From Helicobacter cetorum MIT 99-5656 (GTDB lineage Bacteria > Campylobacterota > Campylobacteria > Campylobacterales > Helicobacteraceae), in NCBI RefSeq assembly GCF_000259275.1, contig NC_017735.1, positions 620,001 through 684,000 on the forward strand: 64,000 nucleotides of DNA. Direction: 5' to 3'. Below are positions 33,997 to 44,191 of the stretch, one piece after another. The notes under the pieces were generated by a model, which worked only from the letters and a program-made list of their open reading frames with translations, ran no database searches and had not been told where the DNA came from. The position numbers were made by a program, and so were the translations under genes. The stretch's first letter is position 1. Each line of letters starts with the position of its first letter.

Positions 33997-34560
33997 CTAC
34001 TTGACCTTTTCAAGATACTCTTCTGTTTCAGTATTAACCTTAATCACTTCGCCTTCTAAGACATGGAAAGGCACTTGCACCACTGCACCTGTTTCTAAGG
34101 TCGCTGGCTTTTTACTCGCACTTGAAGTGTCGCCCTTAAAATTAGGAGCGGTTTCTACAATCTTTAGAGCCACAACCTGTGGCACATCTACCGAAATGGC
34201 CTTGTCATTGTGTAACAAAACTTGCACTTGCATGCCATCTAACATCCATTTAGAAGCATCGCCCACTTGAGAGTCATTCAAAGCAATTTGCTCATAACTT
34301 TCTATATCCATGAATTGATAAGCATCGCCATCATGATAGAGATATTGCATCGTCTTTTCTGCTAAGTTTGGCTCCTCGCACTTATCCCCAGCATGAAAAG
34401 TCTTCTCAATCACCTTACCATCCAAAAACGACTTGATTTTTGCACGCACAAATGCCGCACCCTTACCGGGCTTAACATGTTGGTATTCTACAATTCTATA
34501 AGGAACACCGCCTAATTCAATTTTCAAGCCTTTTTTTAGCTCGCTCATGCCAATTGCCAT
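33997..34560 (-). CDS. efp: Elongation factor P
   Basis: Relieves ribosome stalling at polyproline stretches. The 187 residues form three beta-barrel domains: KOW-like N-terminal ([20 protein letters not shown]), OB domain and C-terminal OB domain ending EEYLEKVK. The loop tip is [10 protein letters not shown], so Lys is the modifiable residue as in the EpmA-type factors. It is 21 bases downstream of fba on the minus strand. Confidence 0.97.
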   Translation of the reverse strand: MAIGMSELKKGLKIELGGVPYRIVEYQHVKPGKGAAFVRAKIKSFLDGKVIEKTFHAGDKCEEPNLAEKTMQYLYHDGDAYQFMDIESYEQIALNDSQVGDASKWMLDGMQVQVLLHNDKAISVDVPQVVALKIVETAPNFKGDTSSASKKPATLETGAVVQVPFHVLEGEVIKVNTETEEYLEKVK

Positions 34561-34581
34561 TTTATTTCTTTCCTTGTTTGA

Positions 34582-35505
34582 TTAAATTTTATTAGAACTG
34601 CCCAAGAGCTTCATACGCTCTTTAACCACATTCTTGAGAGCCAATTGAGCTGGAGCAAAGAACTTTCTCAAATCAAACTGACTCTTATCTTCATTGCCTA
34701 TCCTACGCACTTCTGCTATGAAAGCAATCCTTAAATCCGTGTCGGTATTAACCTTATTAATGCCCCCCTTCACTGATTCTTGCAAAAACTTAAAAGGCAC
34801 ACCCTTAGAACCTTTTAAATCACCTCCAGCATCCAAATAAGCCTTTCTCACATCATCAGGTATCGCACTCGCCCCATGCAAAACTAAGGGAATATTTGTT
34901 AGCCGCTTTACTTCTAATAAACGCTCAAAGTCTAGCTGTGGTTCACCCTTGAATTTAAACGCCCCATGACTTGTGCCAATGGCTGGGGCTAAGTAATCCA
35001 CTTGAGATTCTTTGACAAACTGCTCTGCTTCTTTAGGGTTTACTAATACAGCATCCTTTTCATCTACAGAAATATTGTCTTCAATTCCCATTAAACGCCC
35101 TAATTCTGCTTCCACGCTCACTCCAGCATTATGTGCCATTTTTACCACTCTAGAAGTCAATTCTAAATTTTCTTCAAAAGCATGATGAGATGCATCAATC
35201 ATTACAGAGGTAAAGCCCGCTCTCACGGCATTCTCACAACTCTCAAAAGTTGTTCCATGGTCTAAGTGTAAAGCTACAGGAATGTGGGGGTAGCGTTCGC
35301 ACATAATTTTTACCATGCCTACTGCCATATCAATTCCCATGTATTTAATCGCCCCTTCACTCGCTTGAATGAAAAGCGGAGAATTTTCCTCATTACCTGC
35401 TTCAAAAATAGCGTTCAGCATTTCAAAATTAACAAAATTAAATGCCCCTACCCCATAGCCTTCTTTATGAGCTTTCAATAAAATTTCATTACCATTAACT
35501 AGCAT
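34582..35505 (-). CDS. fba: Fructose-bisphosphate aldolase, class II
   Basis: Zinc-dependent aldolase. In Helicobacter it serves gluconeogenesis and sugar-phosphate synthesis. The 307 residues have normal length. Zinc ligands are visible in ALHLDHGTTFESC and in LVLHGASAIPDD; the catalytic-loop region AIGTSHGAFKFKG is also present. It lies between the peptidyl-prolyl isomerase gene (27-base gap) and efp. Confidence 0.97.
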   Translation of the reverse strand: MLVNGNEILLKAHKEGYGVGAFNFVNFEMLNAIFEAGNEENSPLFIQASEGAIKYMGIDMAVGMVKIMCERYPHIPVALHLDHGTTFESCENAVRAGFTSVMIDASHHAFEENLELTSRVVKMAHNAGVSVEAELGRLMGIEDNISVDEKDAVLVNPKEAEQFVKESQVDYLAPAIGTSHGAFKFKGEPQLDFERLLEVKRLTNIPLVLHGASAIPDDVRKAYLDAGGDLKGSKGVPFKFLQESVKGGINKVNTDTDLRIAFIAEVRRIGNEDKSQFDLRKFFAPAQLALKNVVKERMKLLGSSNKI

Positions 35506-35532
35506 AATAAATACCTCATTAAATCACTTGGC

Positions 35533-36414
35533 TTATTTGTTGATAACAATTTTAGCTTGCTTCCTTAGTTGCTCAATTTTTTGATTCATACGCTCTTGGA
35601 AACGCTTTTCTTGTAGCATTCCTTGAATGGTAGGTTTAGCCTGCTCGTAAGTATAAGTCGTAGGATTATCTTTTGAAATCAAGTAGATGACATGATAGCC
35701 AAACTCTGTTTTAACAGGGGTTTTAGTGTAATTACCTGGAGTCAAAGCAAAAGCTGCCTTAGAAAAATCTGGAGCCATCTGATTTTTTTGAAATTTACCC
35801 AAATCGCCGCCATTTTGTGCATTCTTACTATTAGGGTCAATAGTATCACGATTAGCTAATTCAATAAATTTGGCTTCCTTTTTGGTCTTAGGCTGTTTGT
35901 CAATTTCAGAAATAATTCTCTTCGCTTCATCTTCGCTCTTGACTAAGATATGTCTTGCGTGAGCTTCTTGCTTAACAAAAATTTGGTCTTTATTAGCATT
36001 GTAAAAATCTTGCATTTCCTTCTCAGGAATTTTAACTTTTTTCACTTCCTCAGCCTGTTTTTTCGCCCAAAATTCCACTAAGGCTTGCTTTTTTACCGCA
36101 TCAATCATCGCCTTAAACTCTGGAGTGCTATCTAGCTTCTCTGTCTTGGCTTCATTCTCTACTAAAACGGTGCGAATGGCTTGCTCAATGAGAGCTTCTT
36201 TTTCATTATCTTTGAGCTTGTCAAAATCAAAATTTGGGTTGCGTTGCTTAATCATGTCAAAATCACTCTTAGTGATTGGCTTACCATCTACGGTAGCTAA
36301 CACACTATTTGCTGAAGCACTAGTTGTCTTTTTTGCGTTATTAGTAGGCTTAGCCACTAAAAACGATGCGCTTAACACACTTACTAACGCTAAACTTAAG
36401 ATACCTTTTTTCAT
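35533..36414 (-). CDS. Secreted parvulin-type peptidyl-prolyl isomerase
   Basis: 293 residues. A signal peptide (MKKGILSLALVSVLSASFLV-AKP) is followed by a SurA-like helical N-terminal part (about 40-150) and a PpiC domain (about 155-255: EAHARHILVKSEDEAKRIIS, GGDLGKFQKNQMAPDFSKAA, GYHVIYLI). In H. pylori the gene at this place (HP0175, recalled) encodes a secreted, pro-inflammatory rotamase. ATG at 36414 chosen over an upstream in-frame ATG because the signal peptide starts here. A chaperone role in the periplasm is likely. Confidence 0.9.
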   Translation of the reverse strand: MKKGILSLALVSVLSASFLVAKPTNNAKKTTSASANSVLATVDGKPITKSDFDMIKQRNPNFDFDKLKDNEKEALIEQAIRTVLVENEAKTEKLDSTPEFKAMIDAVKKQALVEFWAKKQAEEVKKVKIPEKEMQDFYNANKDQIFVKQEAHARHILVKSEDEAKRIISEIDKQPKTKKEAKFIELANRDTIDPNSKNAQNGGDLGKFQKNQMAPDFSKAAFALTPGNYTKTPVKTEFGYHVIYLISKDNPTTYTYEQAKPTIQGMLQEKRFQERMNQKIEQLRKQAKIVINK

Positions 36415-36541
36415 TGTGTTTACTCCACTTAAACTAATTTTCATAATCAAACTCGCATTATAGCAAGTTTAAATCAAAAGTCTATATTCTTTTGATTAAT
36501 CCTTAATCAAACTTTAAATATAGATGAGATTAAGGAACTTT

Positions 36542-37315
36542 ATGCTTAAATTACCCCTTAAAGTCAAGTTAAAAGTGGGGCTTCATTCAATGGTTTCCTA
36601 TTTGTCTATTCTTTCTAAAAGCTCTAAAGATTTTCTAAGCATTAGAATGCTTATTCTTAATCTTGCTCCCTTAGTTGTAGCCATAGCGTTTTTTGGAGCT
36701 ATTTTTTACTACTACAATGATAATATCGTTAGCTATTTTGAAAGTTTGCTACCCCAATCCTTGAGTGCTTATACCCATTCTCAAGGCATTTTTGCAAGTT
36801 TGTTTGCATGGGTTCTTAAGATATTAGTGTATGTGCTTATCTTTTGGATAGTGATTCTTTTAAGCTTAATCACTAATATTTTTATGTCTATTTTTTATAC
36901 CCCCTTGGTTGTCTCTTACTTACATCAAAAATATTATTCTCACATCGTTTTAGAAAGTTTTGGCTCAACCCTTTTTTCTACCAAGCATTTTATCAAAGCA
37001 TTAATTCTTATGCTTTTCTTTATGGCACTTTTAACGCCCTTATACTTCATTCCCCTTATCGGTATCTTTTTTTCTATGATTCCACATTTTCTCTTCTTCA
37101 AAAACACGATGAATTTGGATATAGGAAGCTCTATTTTTAACGCTAAAGATTATCAAAAATTACTCAAACAGCACAAACTCAAGCATTATCGTTTTTCGTT
37201 TTTTTGTTATCTCTTTTGTTTAATCCCTTTTTTCAACTTCTTTGCAACTTTATTACAAACCATTATGCTAACACATTACTTTTTTATCCTAAAAGAACAG
37301 CAAGAACCTAAATGA
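36542..37315 (+). CDS. EI24/CysZ-like membrane protein
   Basis: 257 residues with about four to six hydrophobic segments. YLSILSKSSKDFLSIRMLILNL at the start, and LITNIFMSIFYTPLVVSYLH with a later RFSFFCYLFCLIPFFNFFA, resemble the EI24 family, which includes the sulfate transporter CysZ. The substrate is not known for the Helicobacter member. The ATG at 36542 has AAGGA six bases upstream and is preferred to the ATG at 36524. The stop overlaps the fliR start by 4 bases, suggesting co-expression with flagellar genes. Confidence 0.7.
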   Translation: MLKLPLKVKLKVGLHSMVSYLSILSKSSKDFLSIRMLILNLAPLVVAIAFFGAIFYYYNDNIVSYFESLLPQSLSAYTHSQGIFASLFAWVLKILVYVLIFWIVILLSLITNIFMSIFYTPLVVSYLHQKYYSHIVLESFGSTLFSTKHFIKALILMLFFMALLTPLYFIPLIGIFFSMIPHFLFFKNTMNLDIGSSIFNAKDYQKLLKQHKLKHYRFSFFCYLFCLIPFFNFFATLLQTIMLTHYFFILKEQQEPK

Positions 37316-38079
37316 CAGATTTTTTACAAGAGCTCAATAGCCCCCATATCAAGGACTTTTTCTTATTGTTTTTAAGGGTTAGCGGTGTGCTATCTTTTTT
37401 CCCTTTTTTTGAAAATAATTTAGTGCCATTATCGGTGCGTGGAGCCTTGAGCCTGTATGTGAGTGCGATTTTTTACCCCAGTTTAGCGTTTTCAAGCTTC
37501 ACTTACACGCCTGAGAGTTTTATCATTGCATGCTTATGTGAGCTATTTTTAGGGGTGTGTGCATCTATCTTCTTACAGATAGTCTTTTCAAGCTTAGTGT
37601 TTGCAACCGATAGCATTAGCTTTTCTATGGGACTCACTATGGCAAGTGCTTATGACCCCATTTCTGGCTCACAAAAACCTATTGTAGGACAAGCCCTTTT
37701 ATTATTAGCGATTTTGATTTTACTAGACTTGTCTTTCCACCACAAAATTATTTTATTTGTGGAGCATAGTCTAAAGGCTGTTCCTTTAGGGCAATTTATT
37801 TTTGAACCTGAGTTAGCTAAAAGCATTGTGAAAGCCTTTTCACATCTCTTTGTGATAGGATTTTCTATGGCGTTTCCTATTTTGTGCTTAGTGCTATTGA
37901 GCGATATTATTTTTGGCATGATTATGAAAACACACCCCCAATTCAACCTACTTGCTATCGGTTTTCCAGTTAAAATTGCGGTTGCGTTTGTCGGCATTAT
38001 TTTAATCACTTTTGCTATCATGGGGCGTTTTAAAGATGAAATCAGCCTAGCCTTTAGCACGATTAGCAAAATATTTTAA
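37312..38079 (+). CDS. fliR: Flagellar export apparatus protein FliR
   Basis: Inner-membrane component of the flagellar type III export gate with FliP and FliQ. The 255 residues have normal length and about six hydrophobic helices. The conserved N-terminal RVSGVLSFFPFFENNLVPLS and the DPISGSQKPIVGQALLLLAI region are clear. The ATG overlaps the CysZ-like stop (ATGA), and moeA begins 10 bases after its stop. Confidence 0.95.
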   Translation: MTDFLQELNSPHIKDFFLLFLRVSGVLSFFPFFENNLVPLSVRGALSLYVSAIFYPSLAFSSFTYTPESFIIACLCELFLGVCASIFLQIVFSSLVFATDSISFSMGLTMASAYDPISGSQKPIVGQALLLLAILILLDLSFHHKIILFVEHSLKAVPLGQFIFEPELAKSIVKAFSHLFVIGFSMAFPILCLVLLSDIIFGMIMKTHPQFNLLAIGFPVKIAVAFVGIILITFAIMGRFKDEISLAFSTISKIF

Positions 38080-38089
38080 AGGATAAAAC

Positions 38090-39265
38090 ATGATTAGTTT
38101 TAAAGAAGCCCTAAAAATCAACTCTAGCATTCCCCTAAAACCCTTAGAAATAGAGACTATCTCTTTATTTGAAAGCGTAGGGCGTGTTCTAGCCAATGAT
38201 ATTATTTGCACCCATGCTTTGCCCAAATTTAATCAAAGTGCCATGGATGGCTATGGTTTTAAAACACAAGATTTAGGCAAAAAAACTAAAGTCATTAAAC
38301 ACATCTTTGCTGGAGAAAATTCAAGCTCTTTAGAAATCAAAGAGAATGAATGCGTTAAAATTATGACCGGAGCTATGGTGCCAAAGGGCGTAGAAACTAT
38401 CATTCCTATAGAATGCATGCTAGAGAGCGATAAAAATTTCGCCCTAGCTCCCAAAGACTTCAAAACTAATGCTAATATCCGTTTAAAGGGCGAAAACGCT
38501 TCCTTAAACAGCGTTCTAGTAACCAAAAATACCCATTTGAATTATGGGCATATCGCACTCATTGCATCTCAAGGATTAAGAGAAATCAAAGTGTTTAGAA
38601 AATTAAAAATCGCCCTATTCAGTAGTGGCGATGAATTAGTGCCTTTAGGGCAAAACGCCTTAGAACACCAAATTTATGATGTCAATTCAGTAAGTATTTT
38701 TAACATGCTTAAAAACTATAACACGCATTTTTTAGGCATTTTAAAAGATGATAAAGACTTACAGCTCAAACAACTTGAATTACAAGACTATGATGTTATC
38801 CTTTCAAGTGCAGGAGTGAGTGTGGGGGATAAAGACTTTTTTAAAGACGCTTTGAAAGAAAAAAACGCCCTATTTCATTATGAAAAAGTCAATCTCAAAC
38901 CCGGAAAACCCATAACTTTAGCTCAGCTTGATACAAGTATTGTTGTGGGCTTACCCGGTAATCCTTTGAGTTGCTTATTAGTTTTACGCACTTTGATTTT
39001 ACCCCTACTAGAGCGACTATCCTTAAACAAAGACTTTGGGTTAAAAACCTTCAAGGCTAAAATTAATGCCCCCCTAAAGCTTAAAGGCAAACGCACGCAC
39101 TTGATTTTAGGCAACTATTTAGAAAACAAATTCATTCCCTACAATAATAATCATTATGAAGCCGGAGCCATTCAAGCTCTAGCACAGGCTGATACAATCG
39201 CTTTAATTGATGAAGGAGTAGAATTAGTTCAGGGCGAAATTGAAATTTTAAGGTTTGAAAATTAA
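38090..39265 (+). CDS. moeA: Molybdopterin molybdenumtransferase MoeA
   Basis: Inserts molybdate into adenylylated molybdopterin. The 391 residues carry the family motifs SAMDGYGFK, MTGAMVPKGVETIIPIE, SSAGVSVGDKDF and VGLPGNPLSCL in the correct order, with the C-terminal MoeA domain IV. Helicobacter uses molybdenum cofactor for few enzymes, for example biotin sulfoxide reductase-like proteins. Plus-strand run CysZ-like/fliR/moeA/prfB. Confidence 0.95.
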   Translation: MISFKEALKINSSIPLKPLEIETISLFESVGRVLANDIICTHALPKFNQSAMDGYGFKTQDLGKKTKVIKHIFAGENSSSLEIKENECVKIMTGAMVPKGVETIIPIECMLESDKNFALAPKDFKTNANIRLKGENASLNSVLVTKNTHLNYGHIALIASQGLREIKVFRKLKIALFSSGDELVPLGQNALEHQIYDVNSVSIFNMLKNYNTHFLGILKDDKDLQLKQLELQDYDVILSSAGVSVGDKDFFKDALKEKNALFHYEKVNLKPGKPITLAQLDTSIVVGLPGNPLSCLLVLRTLILPLLERLSLNKDFGLKTFKAKINAPLKLKGKRTHLILGNYLENKFIPYNNNHYEAGAIQALAQADTIALIDEGVELVQGEIEILRFEN

Positions 39266-39361
39266 CCCCTTAATTTATCCAAATCCTAATTCTTACACTT
39301 ATACATTCAAAATGATATAATTATGTGATTCTGAAAAACCCCTACTTAAAAGGTTCTGTCT

Positions 39362-40453
39362 GTGGATAACTATACCTATAGTGAATTATTAAAAAGCTTA
39401 CAAAACAAATGCGACAATATCGCTCAAATCATCAAACCTGATGAGATTAAGCAAGAATTAGAACGCATTCAAAAAGAGCAAGAAGACCCTAATTTTTGGC
39501 AAGACGCTTTGAAAGCTAGAGACATCAATAAAGAAAAGGTGCGTTTGACTCGTTTGCTAGAAACCTATCAAAAAACCCAAAACGCTTTAGATGAAAGCCT
39601 AGAATTATTTGAGCTCGCTCAAAATGACAACGATGAAGCTACCCTATCCTTACTTTATGAAGAAGCCCAAGACTTAGAACACAGCGTTCAAAAAGTAGAG
39701 ATTGAAGTCATGCTTAGTGGTGAAAATGATAACTCAAACGCCATTATTACCATTCAGCCGGGTGCTGGGGGGACTGAGAGTCAAGATTGGGCGAGCATTT
39801 TATATCGCATGTATTTGAGATGGGCAGAAAGAAGGGGCTTTAAAAGCGAGATTTTAGACTATCAAGATGGCGAAGAGGCGGGTATTAAAGGGGTAGCTTT
39901 TATCATTAAAGGCGAAAACGCTTATGGCTATTTGAAAAATGAAAGCGGGGTGCATAGGTTAGTTAGAATCTCACCCTTTGATGCGAATGCCAAACGCCAT
40001 ACAAGTTTTGCAAGCGTGCAAATTAGCCCAGAATTAGATGATGGTATTGATATAGAAATTGATGAAAAAGATGTGCGTTATGATTATTATAGGGCTAGTG
40101 GGGCGGGCGGTCAACATGTCAATAAGACAGAGAGTGCAGTAAGAATCACGCATTTTCCAACAGGCATTGTGGTGCAATGTCAAAATGACAGAAGTCAGCA
40201 CAAGAACAAGGCGAGCGCTTTAAAAATGCTTAAATCTAAACTTTATGAATTAGAATTAGAAAAACAACAAAATAGTGCCAAAAACGAAGAAAAAAGCGAA
40301 ATTGGCTGGGGACATCAAATTAGAAGCTATGTTCTAGCCCCCTATCAGCAAGTCAAGGACGCTCGCTCAAATAGTGCCTATAGCAATGTAGAGGCGATTT
40401 TAGATGGCGATATTGATGAAATTTTAGAGGGTGTTTTGATAGCTAAAGCTTAA
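39362..40453 (+). CDS. prfB: Peptide chain release factor 2
   Basis: Terminates translation at UGA and UAA. The 363 residues include GGQ in [14 protein letters not shown] and the N-terminal coiled coil (about 15-110). The start is GTG at 39362 (GTG GAT AAC). The stop-recognition motif of RF2 (SPF) is seen in [13 protein letters not shown]. The gene is one continuous frame with no internal UGA frameshift site near codon 25, unlike E. coli prfB. Upstream spacing to moeA is 96 bases. Confidence 0.97.
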   Translation: MDNYTYSELLKSLQNKCDNIAQIIKPDEIKQELERIQKEQEDPNFWQDALKARDINKEKVRLTRLLETYQKTQNALDESLELFELAQNDNDEATLSLLYEEAQDLEHSVQKVEIEVMLSGENDNSNAIITIQPGAGGTESQDWASILYRMYLRWAERRGFKSEILDYQDGEEAGIKGVAFIIKGENAYGYLKNESGVHRLVRISPFDANAKRHTSFASVQISPELDDGIDIEIDEKDVRYDYYRASGAGGQHVNKTESAVRITHFPTGIVVQCQNDRSQHKNKASALKMLKSKLYELELEKQQNSAKNEEKSEIGWGHQIRSYVLAPYQQVKDARSNSAYSNVEAILDGDIDEILEGVLIAKA

Positions 40454-40529
40454 GTATGCTAGAATTACAGCAATTGGCTACGAATATGGAATGCTTTGAT
40501 AAAATGCGATTTTATGTGAGGAATTAAAA

Positions 40530-41246
40530 ATGACACAAGAAGAACTAGATGCTTTAATGAATGGTGGCAACCTAGAGAGCTTAGATGACATAAAAGAATC
40601 CACCAACAATTCTCATAACGATTCACAAGAAGAAGACTCTAAAGATAGTGAAAAAATGACTGTCAAAAAAGAAGATGCTGAAAAATATGGTAAGATTAGC
40701 CCTAATGAGTGGCCACCACCTCCCCCTACTGAAGAGCATAAAATCGTGCATCAATTAGATGATGTTACAAGAGATTCTGAGGCTAAAGCAACACAGATTT
40801 TTGACCAATTAGATTTAATTGGTGCGGGTGCAGATAAAATCGTTAAAATGGTGAAAAAAATCCAAGAACCCCTAAAAAAACACCAAGAGATTTTTGAGAA
40901 TTTACATACCAATTTTCCTAGCATTGAAGCTTTTAAAAACGCCTTAGAAGAGCAACAAGAAATGTTAACCTCTCTCAAAACCATTAAAGAAGAAGCTGAA
41001 GGATGTTCTGATGGCTCCATGCAAGCTATGGATATTATGCAGTTTCAAGACATTCATCGCCAAAAGATTGAAAGGGTCGTTAATGTCATGCGTGCACTTA
41101 GTCAGTATATGAACTCTTTATTTGAGGGCAAGATTGATGATTCTAAGCGTGTGAGTTCTGCCACTTATATCGCTGGTGATGAAAAAGAAGATTTAGCGAG
41201 CGCTGATGATATTGAAGCCTTAATTGCTTCTTTTGGAGCTAAGTAA
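40530..41246 (+). CDS. cheZ: Remote CheZ-type CheY phosphatase
   Basis: Dephosphorylates CheY-P in chemotaxis. The 238 residues match the divergent H. pylori CheZ (HP0170 by synteny, recalled). The catalytic helix region AMDIMQFQDIHRQKIERVVN has the QD-x-x-x-Q-x-I pattern. A low-complexity acidic region occupies residues 15-60. The two ends look like CheY-binding peptides: MTQEELDALMNGG resembles the FliM N-terminus, and DDIEALIASFGAK resembles the CheZ C-terminus. It precedes the U32 gene with 2 bases between them. Confidence 0.88.
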   Translation: MTQEELDALMNGGNLESLDDIKESTNNSHNDSQEEDSKDSEKMTVKKEDAEKYGKISPNEWPPPPPTEEHKIVHQLDDVTRDSEAKATQIFDQLDLIGAGADKIVKMVKKIQEPLKKHQEIFENLHTNFPSIEAFKNALEEQQEMLTSLKTIKEEAEGCSDGSMQAMDIMQFQDIHRQKIERVVNVMRALSQYMNSLFEGKIDDSKRVSSATYIAGDEKEDLASADDIEALIASFGAK

Positions 41247-41248
41247 TT

Positions 41249-42532
41249 TTGAATAAAATTGCTGAATTGCTCTCTCCAGCGGGTAATTTAAAAAAACTTA
41301 AAATCGCTTTGAATTATGGTGCCGATGCGGTTTATGGGGGAGTAAGTCATTTTTCCTTACGCAATCGTGCGAGCAAAGAATTTACTTTGGATTCATTTAA
41401 GGAAGGGATTGACTACGCCCACAGCTTAAATAAAAAAGTCTATGCCACGATTAATGGCTTTCCTTTTAACGCCCAACTCAAACTCTTAGAAGAGCATATT
41501 TCTAAAATGGCAGAGCTTAATCCTGATGCTTTTATCATCGCTACTCCTGGTGTTGTAAGATTAGCTCAAAAAATCGCTCCAAACATTCCTATCCACTTAT
41601 CTACACAAGCAAATGTTTTAAATGTGCTTGATGCGCAAGTGTTTTATGATATGGGGGTTAAGCGCATTGTGTGTGCGAGAGAATTAAGCCTAAATGATGC
41701 CATTGAGATTAAAAAAGCGTTGCCTAATTTAGAATTAGAAATCTTTGTGCATGGGAGCATGTGCTTTGCATTTTCTGGGCGTTGCTTGATTTCAGCCTTA
41801 CAAAGTGGGCGTGTGCCAAATCGTGGCAGTTGTGCGAATGATTGCAGATTTGATTATGAATATTATGTGAGAAACCCCGATAATGGCGTAATGATGAGAC
41901 TTGTTGAAGAAGAGGGTGTAGGCACACATATTTTCAATGCCAAAGATTTAAATTTATCAAGTCATATTGCTGAAATTCTAAGCTCTAATGCCATTAGCGC
42001 ACTTAAAATTGAAGGGCGCACTAAGTCTGATTATTATGCCGCACAAACCACACGCATTTATCGCTTGGCTATTGATGATTTTTATCACAATATCCATCGC
42101 CCTAATTTCTATGCTGATGAATTGAACACGCTTAAAAATAGGGGCTTTACCGATGGCTATTTAATGCGAAGACCCTTTGAAAGGCTTGATACACAAAACC
42201 ACCAAACAGCCATTAGTGAGGGAGATTACCAAGTTAATGGCGAGATTACTGAAGATGGACACTTTTTTGCATGCAAATTCACCACTACCACCAACATCGC
42301 CTATGAAATCATCGCCCCAAAAAACGCCACTATCACGCCCATTGTCAATGAGATTGGCAAAATTTATGCATTTGAAAAGCGCTATTACTTGGTGCTGTAT
42401 AAAATTCTTTTAGAAAATAACACCGAATTAGAAACTATCCATAGTGGGAATGTCAATCTAGTGCGTTTGCCAGCCCCTTTGCCCGCTTTTAGTTTTCTGC
42501 GCACTAAGTTAGGGTCTAAGAGCTTGAATTAA
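41249..42532 (+). CDS. U32-family protein (YegQ/TrhP-like tRNA hydroxylation protein or peptidase)
   Basis: 427 residues with the U32 signature region ELEIFVHGSMCFAFSGRCLIS and conserved Cys in RGSCANDCRFDYEY. The opening LLSPAGNLKKLKIALNYGAD is typical. Members are annotated peptidases, but the E. coli relative TrhP takes part in 5-hydroxyuridine formation at tRNA position 34, so that role is possible here. Start is TTG at 41249, 2 bases after the cheZ stop, with GGAG upstream. Protease activity is not shown by the sequence. Confidence 0.85.
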   Translation: MNKIAELLSPAGNLKKLKIALNYGADAVYGGVSHFSLRNRASKEFTLDSFKEGIDYAHSLNKKVYATINGFPFNAQLKLLEEHISKMAELNPDAFIIATPGVVRLAQKIAPNIPIHLSTQANVLNVLDAQVFYDMGVKRIVCARELSLNDAIEIKKALPNLELEIFVHGSMCFAFSGRCLISALQSGRVPNRGSCANDCRFDYEYYVRNPDNGVMMRLVEEEGVGTHIFNAKDLNLSSHIAEILSSNAISALKIEGRTKSDYYAAQTTRIYRLAIDDFYHNIHRPNFYADELNTLKNRGFTDGYLMRRPFERLDTQNHQTAISEGDYQVNGEITEDGHFFACKFTTTTNIAYEIIAPKNATITPIVNEIGKIYAFEKRYYLVLYKILLENNTELETIHSGNVNLVRLPAPLPAFSFLRTKLGSKSLN

Positions 42533-42592
42533 TTATAGCTTTAAGTAAGATAGAGTATTCTTTTAAATGACTATTTTAAAAAGAGAAACACC

Positions 42593-42898
42593 ATGCAATT
42601 AGAAACAATCACGCTCGCTAACATTTATGAAGAACAGGGATTTCAAGAAGAAGCGTTACAAATTTATACCAACATTTTAAAAAAAAATCCTAACCATAAA
42701 GAAGCTTTAAAACATGTGGAACGCTTGGCAAAAGTTCCCAAAGATACTGAAAGCACTAATGAAAACACTCATGCTTATCTCAAAAAAGACTTTGAGCCAG
42801 TCTTAAATCCGACCCTAGAAGAACACTATTTAAACTTTATCAAAGGAAGTGGTTTGAGCTTAAATACTTTAGAAAAATGGCTTGTAGAATGGAATTAA
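42593..42898 (+). CDS. Small TPR-like protein
   Basis: 101 residues with one or two tetratricopeptide-like helices at the start: TLANIYEEQGFQEEALQIYT and LKKNPNHKEALKHVERL. A charged tail follows. No signal or membrane span. Probably an adaptor binding other proteins, but the partner is unknown. Its stop lies inside the start of the next gene (ATGGAATTAA arrangement), so they are likely translated together. Conserved locus in H. pylori (HP0168 as recalled). Confidence 0.75.
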   Translation: MQLETITLANIYEEQGFQEEALQIYTNILKKNPNHKEALKHVERLAKVPKDTESTNENTHAYLKKDFEPVLNPTLEEHYLNFIKGSGLSLNTLEKWLVEWN

Positions 42899-43347
42899 AA
42901 AATATTATTTCAGAAACCCTTAATGAAATTCAAAAAGTGGCTAAAACCATAGATGACGAATTTGATGTTACTAAAAAGGTGTCGTCATTTTTCAAAACGC
43001 CCCCTTGCTTGCAAAACGCACAAAATACAAATGAAACAACAAATACCACCTTAGAACAAGAAAGTGTCTCTAAAACTAATCAAAAGATGGAAAAAGAAGA
43101 AGAAACACAAGAAAAAATTATAGAAGAAACCATAACAGAGACTTCCGAGAAAACTTGCGTTTCAAACGAGCAAGTTTTTTTAAAAGATTTATTAGACAGA
43201 ACCCTAGTACTATTTAAAGGAATGCAAGCCTTAGAGCCACAAGAAGCCATAGAGCGTTTGGATTTGGTGGTGCATTTTTTAGAATATCAATTGAGCGTGC
43301 TTGAGAAGCGTTTGGAATTTTTAGAACAAGAGCCTAAAGAGTGCTAA
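42889..43347 (+). CDS. Hypothetical coiled-coil protein
   Basis: 152 residues (156 if the ATG at 42877 is used). The N-terminal MELKNIISETLNEIQKVAKT and C-terminal LDLVVHFLEYQLSVLEKRLE are helical. A Thr/Glu/Asn-rich middle (about 40-85) looks disordered. No domain recognised. The ATG at 42889 overlaps the upstream stop and is favoured, but neither start has a clear ribosome site. Conserved position before arsR. Confidence 0.65.
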   Translation: MELKNIISETLNEIQKVAKTIDDEFDVTKKVSSFFKTPPCLQNAQNTNETTNTTLEQESVSKTNQKMEKEEETQEKIIEETITETSEKTCVSNEQVFLKDLLDRTLVLFKGMQALEPQEAIERLDLVVHFLEYQLSVLEKRLEFLEQEPKEC

Positions 43348-43483
43348 GTCTTTTTAGCTTTTTGTTTTTAGGTTATCTTTAGTAAGAAAGTGTTAGAATT
43401 AAATTTTTAATAACATTATGAAATCAAAGTTTGTGGTTTTAAAGACTTATAAAATTCAAATATAATGAAGGAGTTAGCTAAAC

Positions 43484-44161
43484 ATGGTAGAAGTTTTAAT
43501 GATAGAAGATGATATTGAATTAGCCGAATTTTTGAGCGAATTTTTATCTCAACATGGCATTCATGTAACTAATTATGATGAGCCATATACCGGCATTAGT
43601 GCGGCTAACACACAAAATTATGATTTGCTTTTATTGGATTTAACCTTGCCTAATTTAGATGGCTTAGAAGTGTGCAGACGCATTTCCAAACAAAAACATA
43701 TCCCTATTATTATTTCTTCGGCAAGGAGTGATGTAGAAGATAAAATTAAAGCGTTAGATTATGGGGCTGATGATTATATTCCTAAGCCCTATGACCCTAA
43801 GGAATTATTAGCCCGTATTCAATCTCTACTCAGACGCTCTAGCAAAAAAGAAGAGAGCAATGAACAAGGCGATTTGAGTGTCTTTAGAGTGGATAAGGAT
43901 AGCCGAGAAGTCTATATGCATGAAAAGAAGCTAGACTTAACCAGAGCGGAATACGAAATCCTTTCTTTATTGATTAGCAAGAAGGGCTATGTATTCAGTC
44001 GTGAATCTATCGCCATAGAGAGCGAAAGCATTAACCCTGAAAGCTCTAATAAGAGTATTGATGTGATTATTGGTCGTTTGCGTGCTAAAATTGAGAAAAA
44101 CCCCAAACAACCACAATACATTATTTCCGTTAGGGGAATTGGCTATAAACTAGAATATTAA
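43484..44161 (+). CDS. arsR: Acid-response regulator ArsR (OmpR family)
   Basis: 225-residue response regulator. The receiver domain (1-115) has the phospho-acceptor Asp52 in [13 protein letters not shown], acidic pocket EDD near residue 8-10, and Lys in [11 protein letters not shown]. The C-terminal winged helix (about 130-225) has [20 protein letters not shown] and [13 protein letters not shown]. In H. pylori ArsR (HP0166) is essential and controls urease and acid-adaptation genes (established). AAGGAG precedes the ATG, and a TATAAT lies at 43461-43466. arsS follows after 30 bases. Confidence 0.93.
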   Translation: MVEVLMIEDDIELAEFLSEFLSQHGIHVTNYDEPYTGISAANTQNYDLLLLDLTLPNLDGLEVCRRISKQKHIPIIISSARSDVEDKIKALDYGADDYIPKPYDPKELLARIQSLLRRSSKKEESNEQGDLSVFRVDKDSREVYMHEKKLDLTRAEYEILSLLISKKGYVFSRESIAIESESINPESSNKSIDVIIGRLRAKIEKNPKQPQYIISVRGIGYKLEY

Positions 44162-44191
44162 TGCCAGTTCAGAATTAAGGAGTAAGGGGCT

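Noticed and set aside
39362-39460. Programmed frameshift as in E. coli prfB
   Set aside because: The N-terminal region is one continuous frame without an internal stop.
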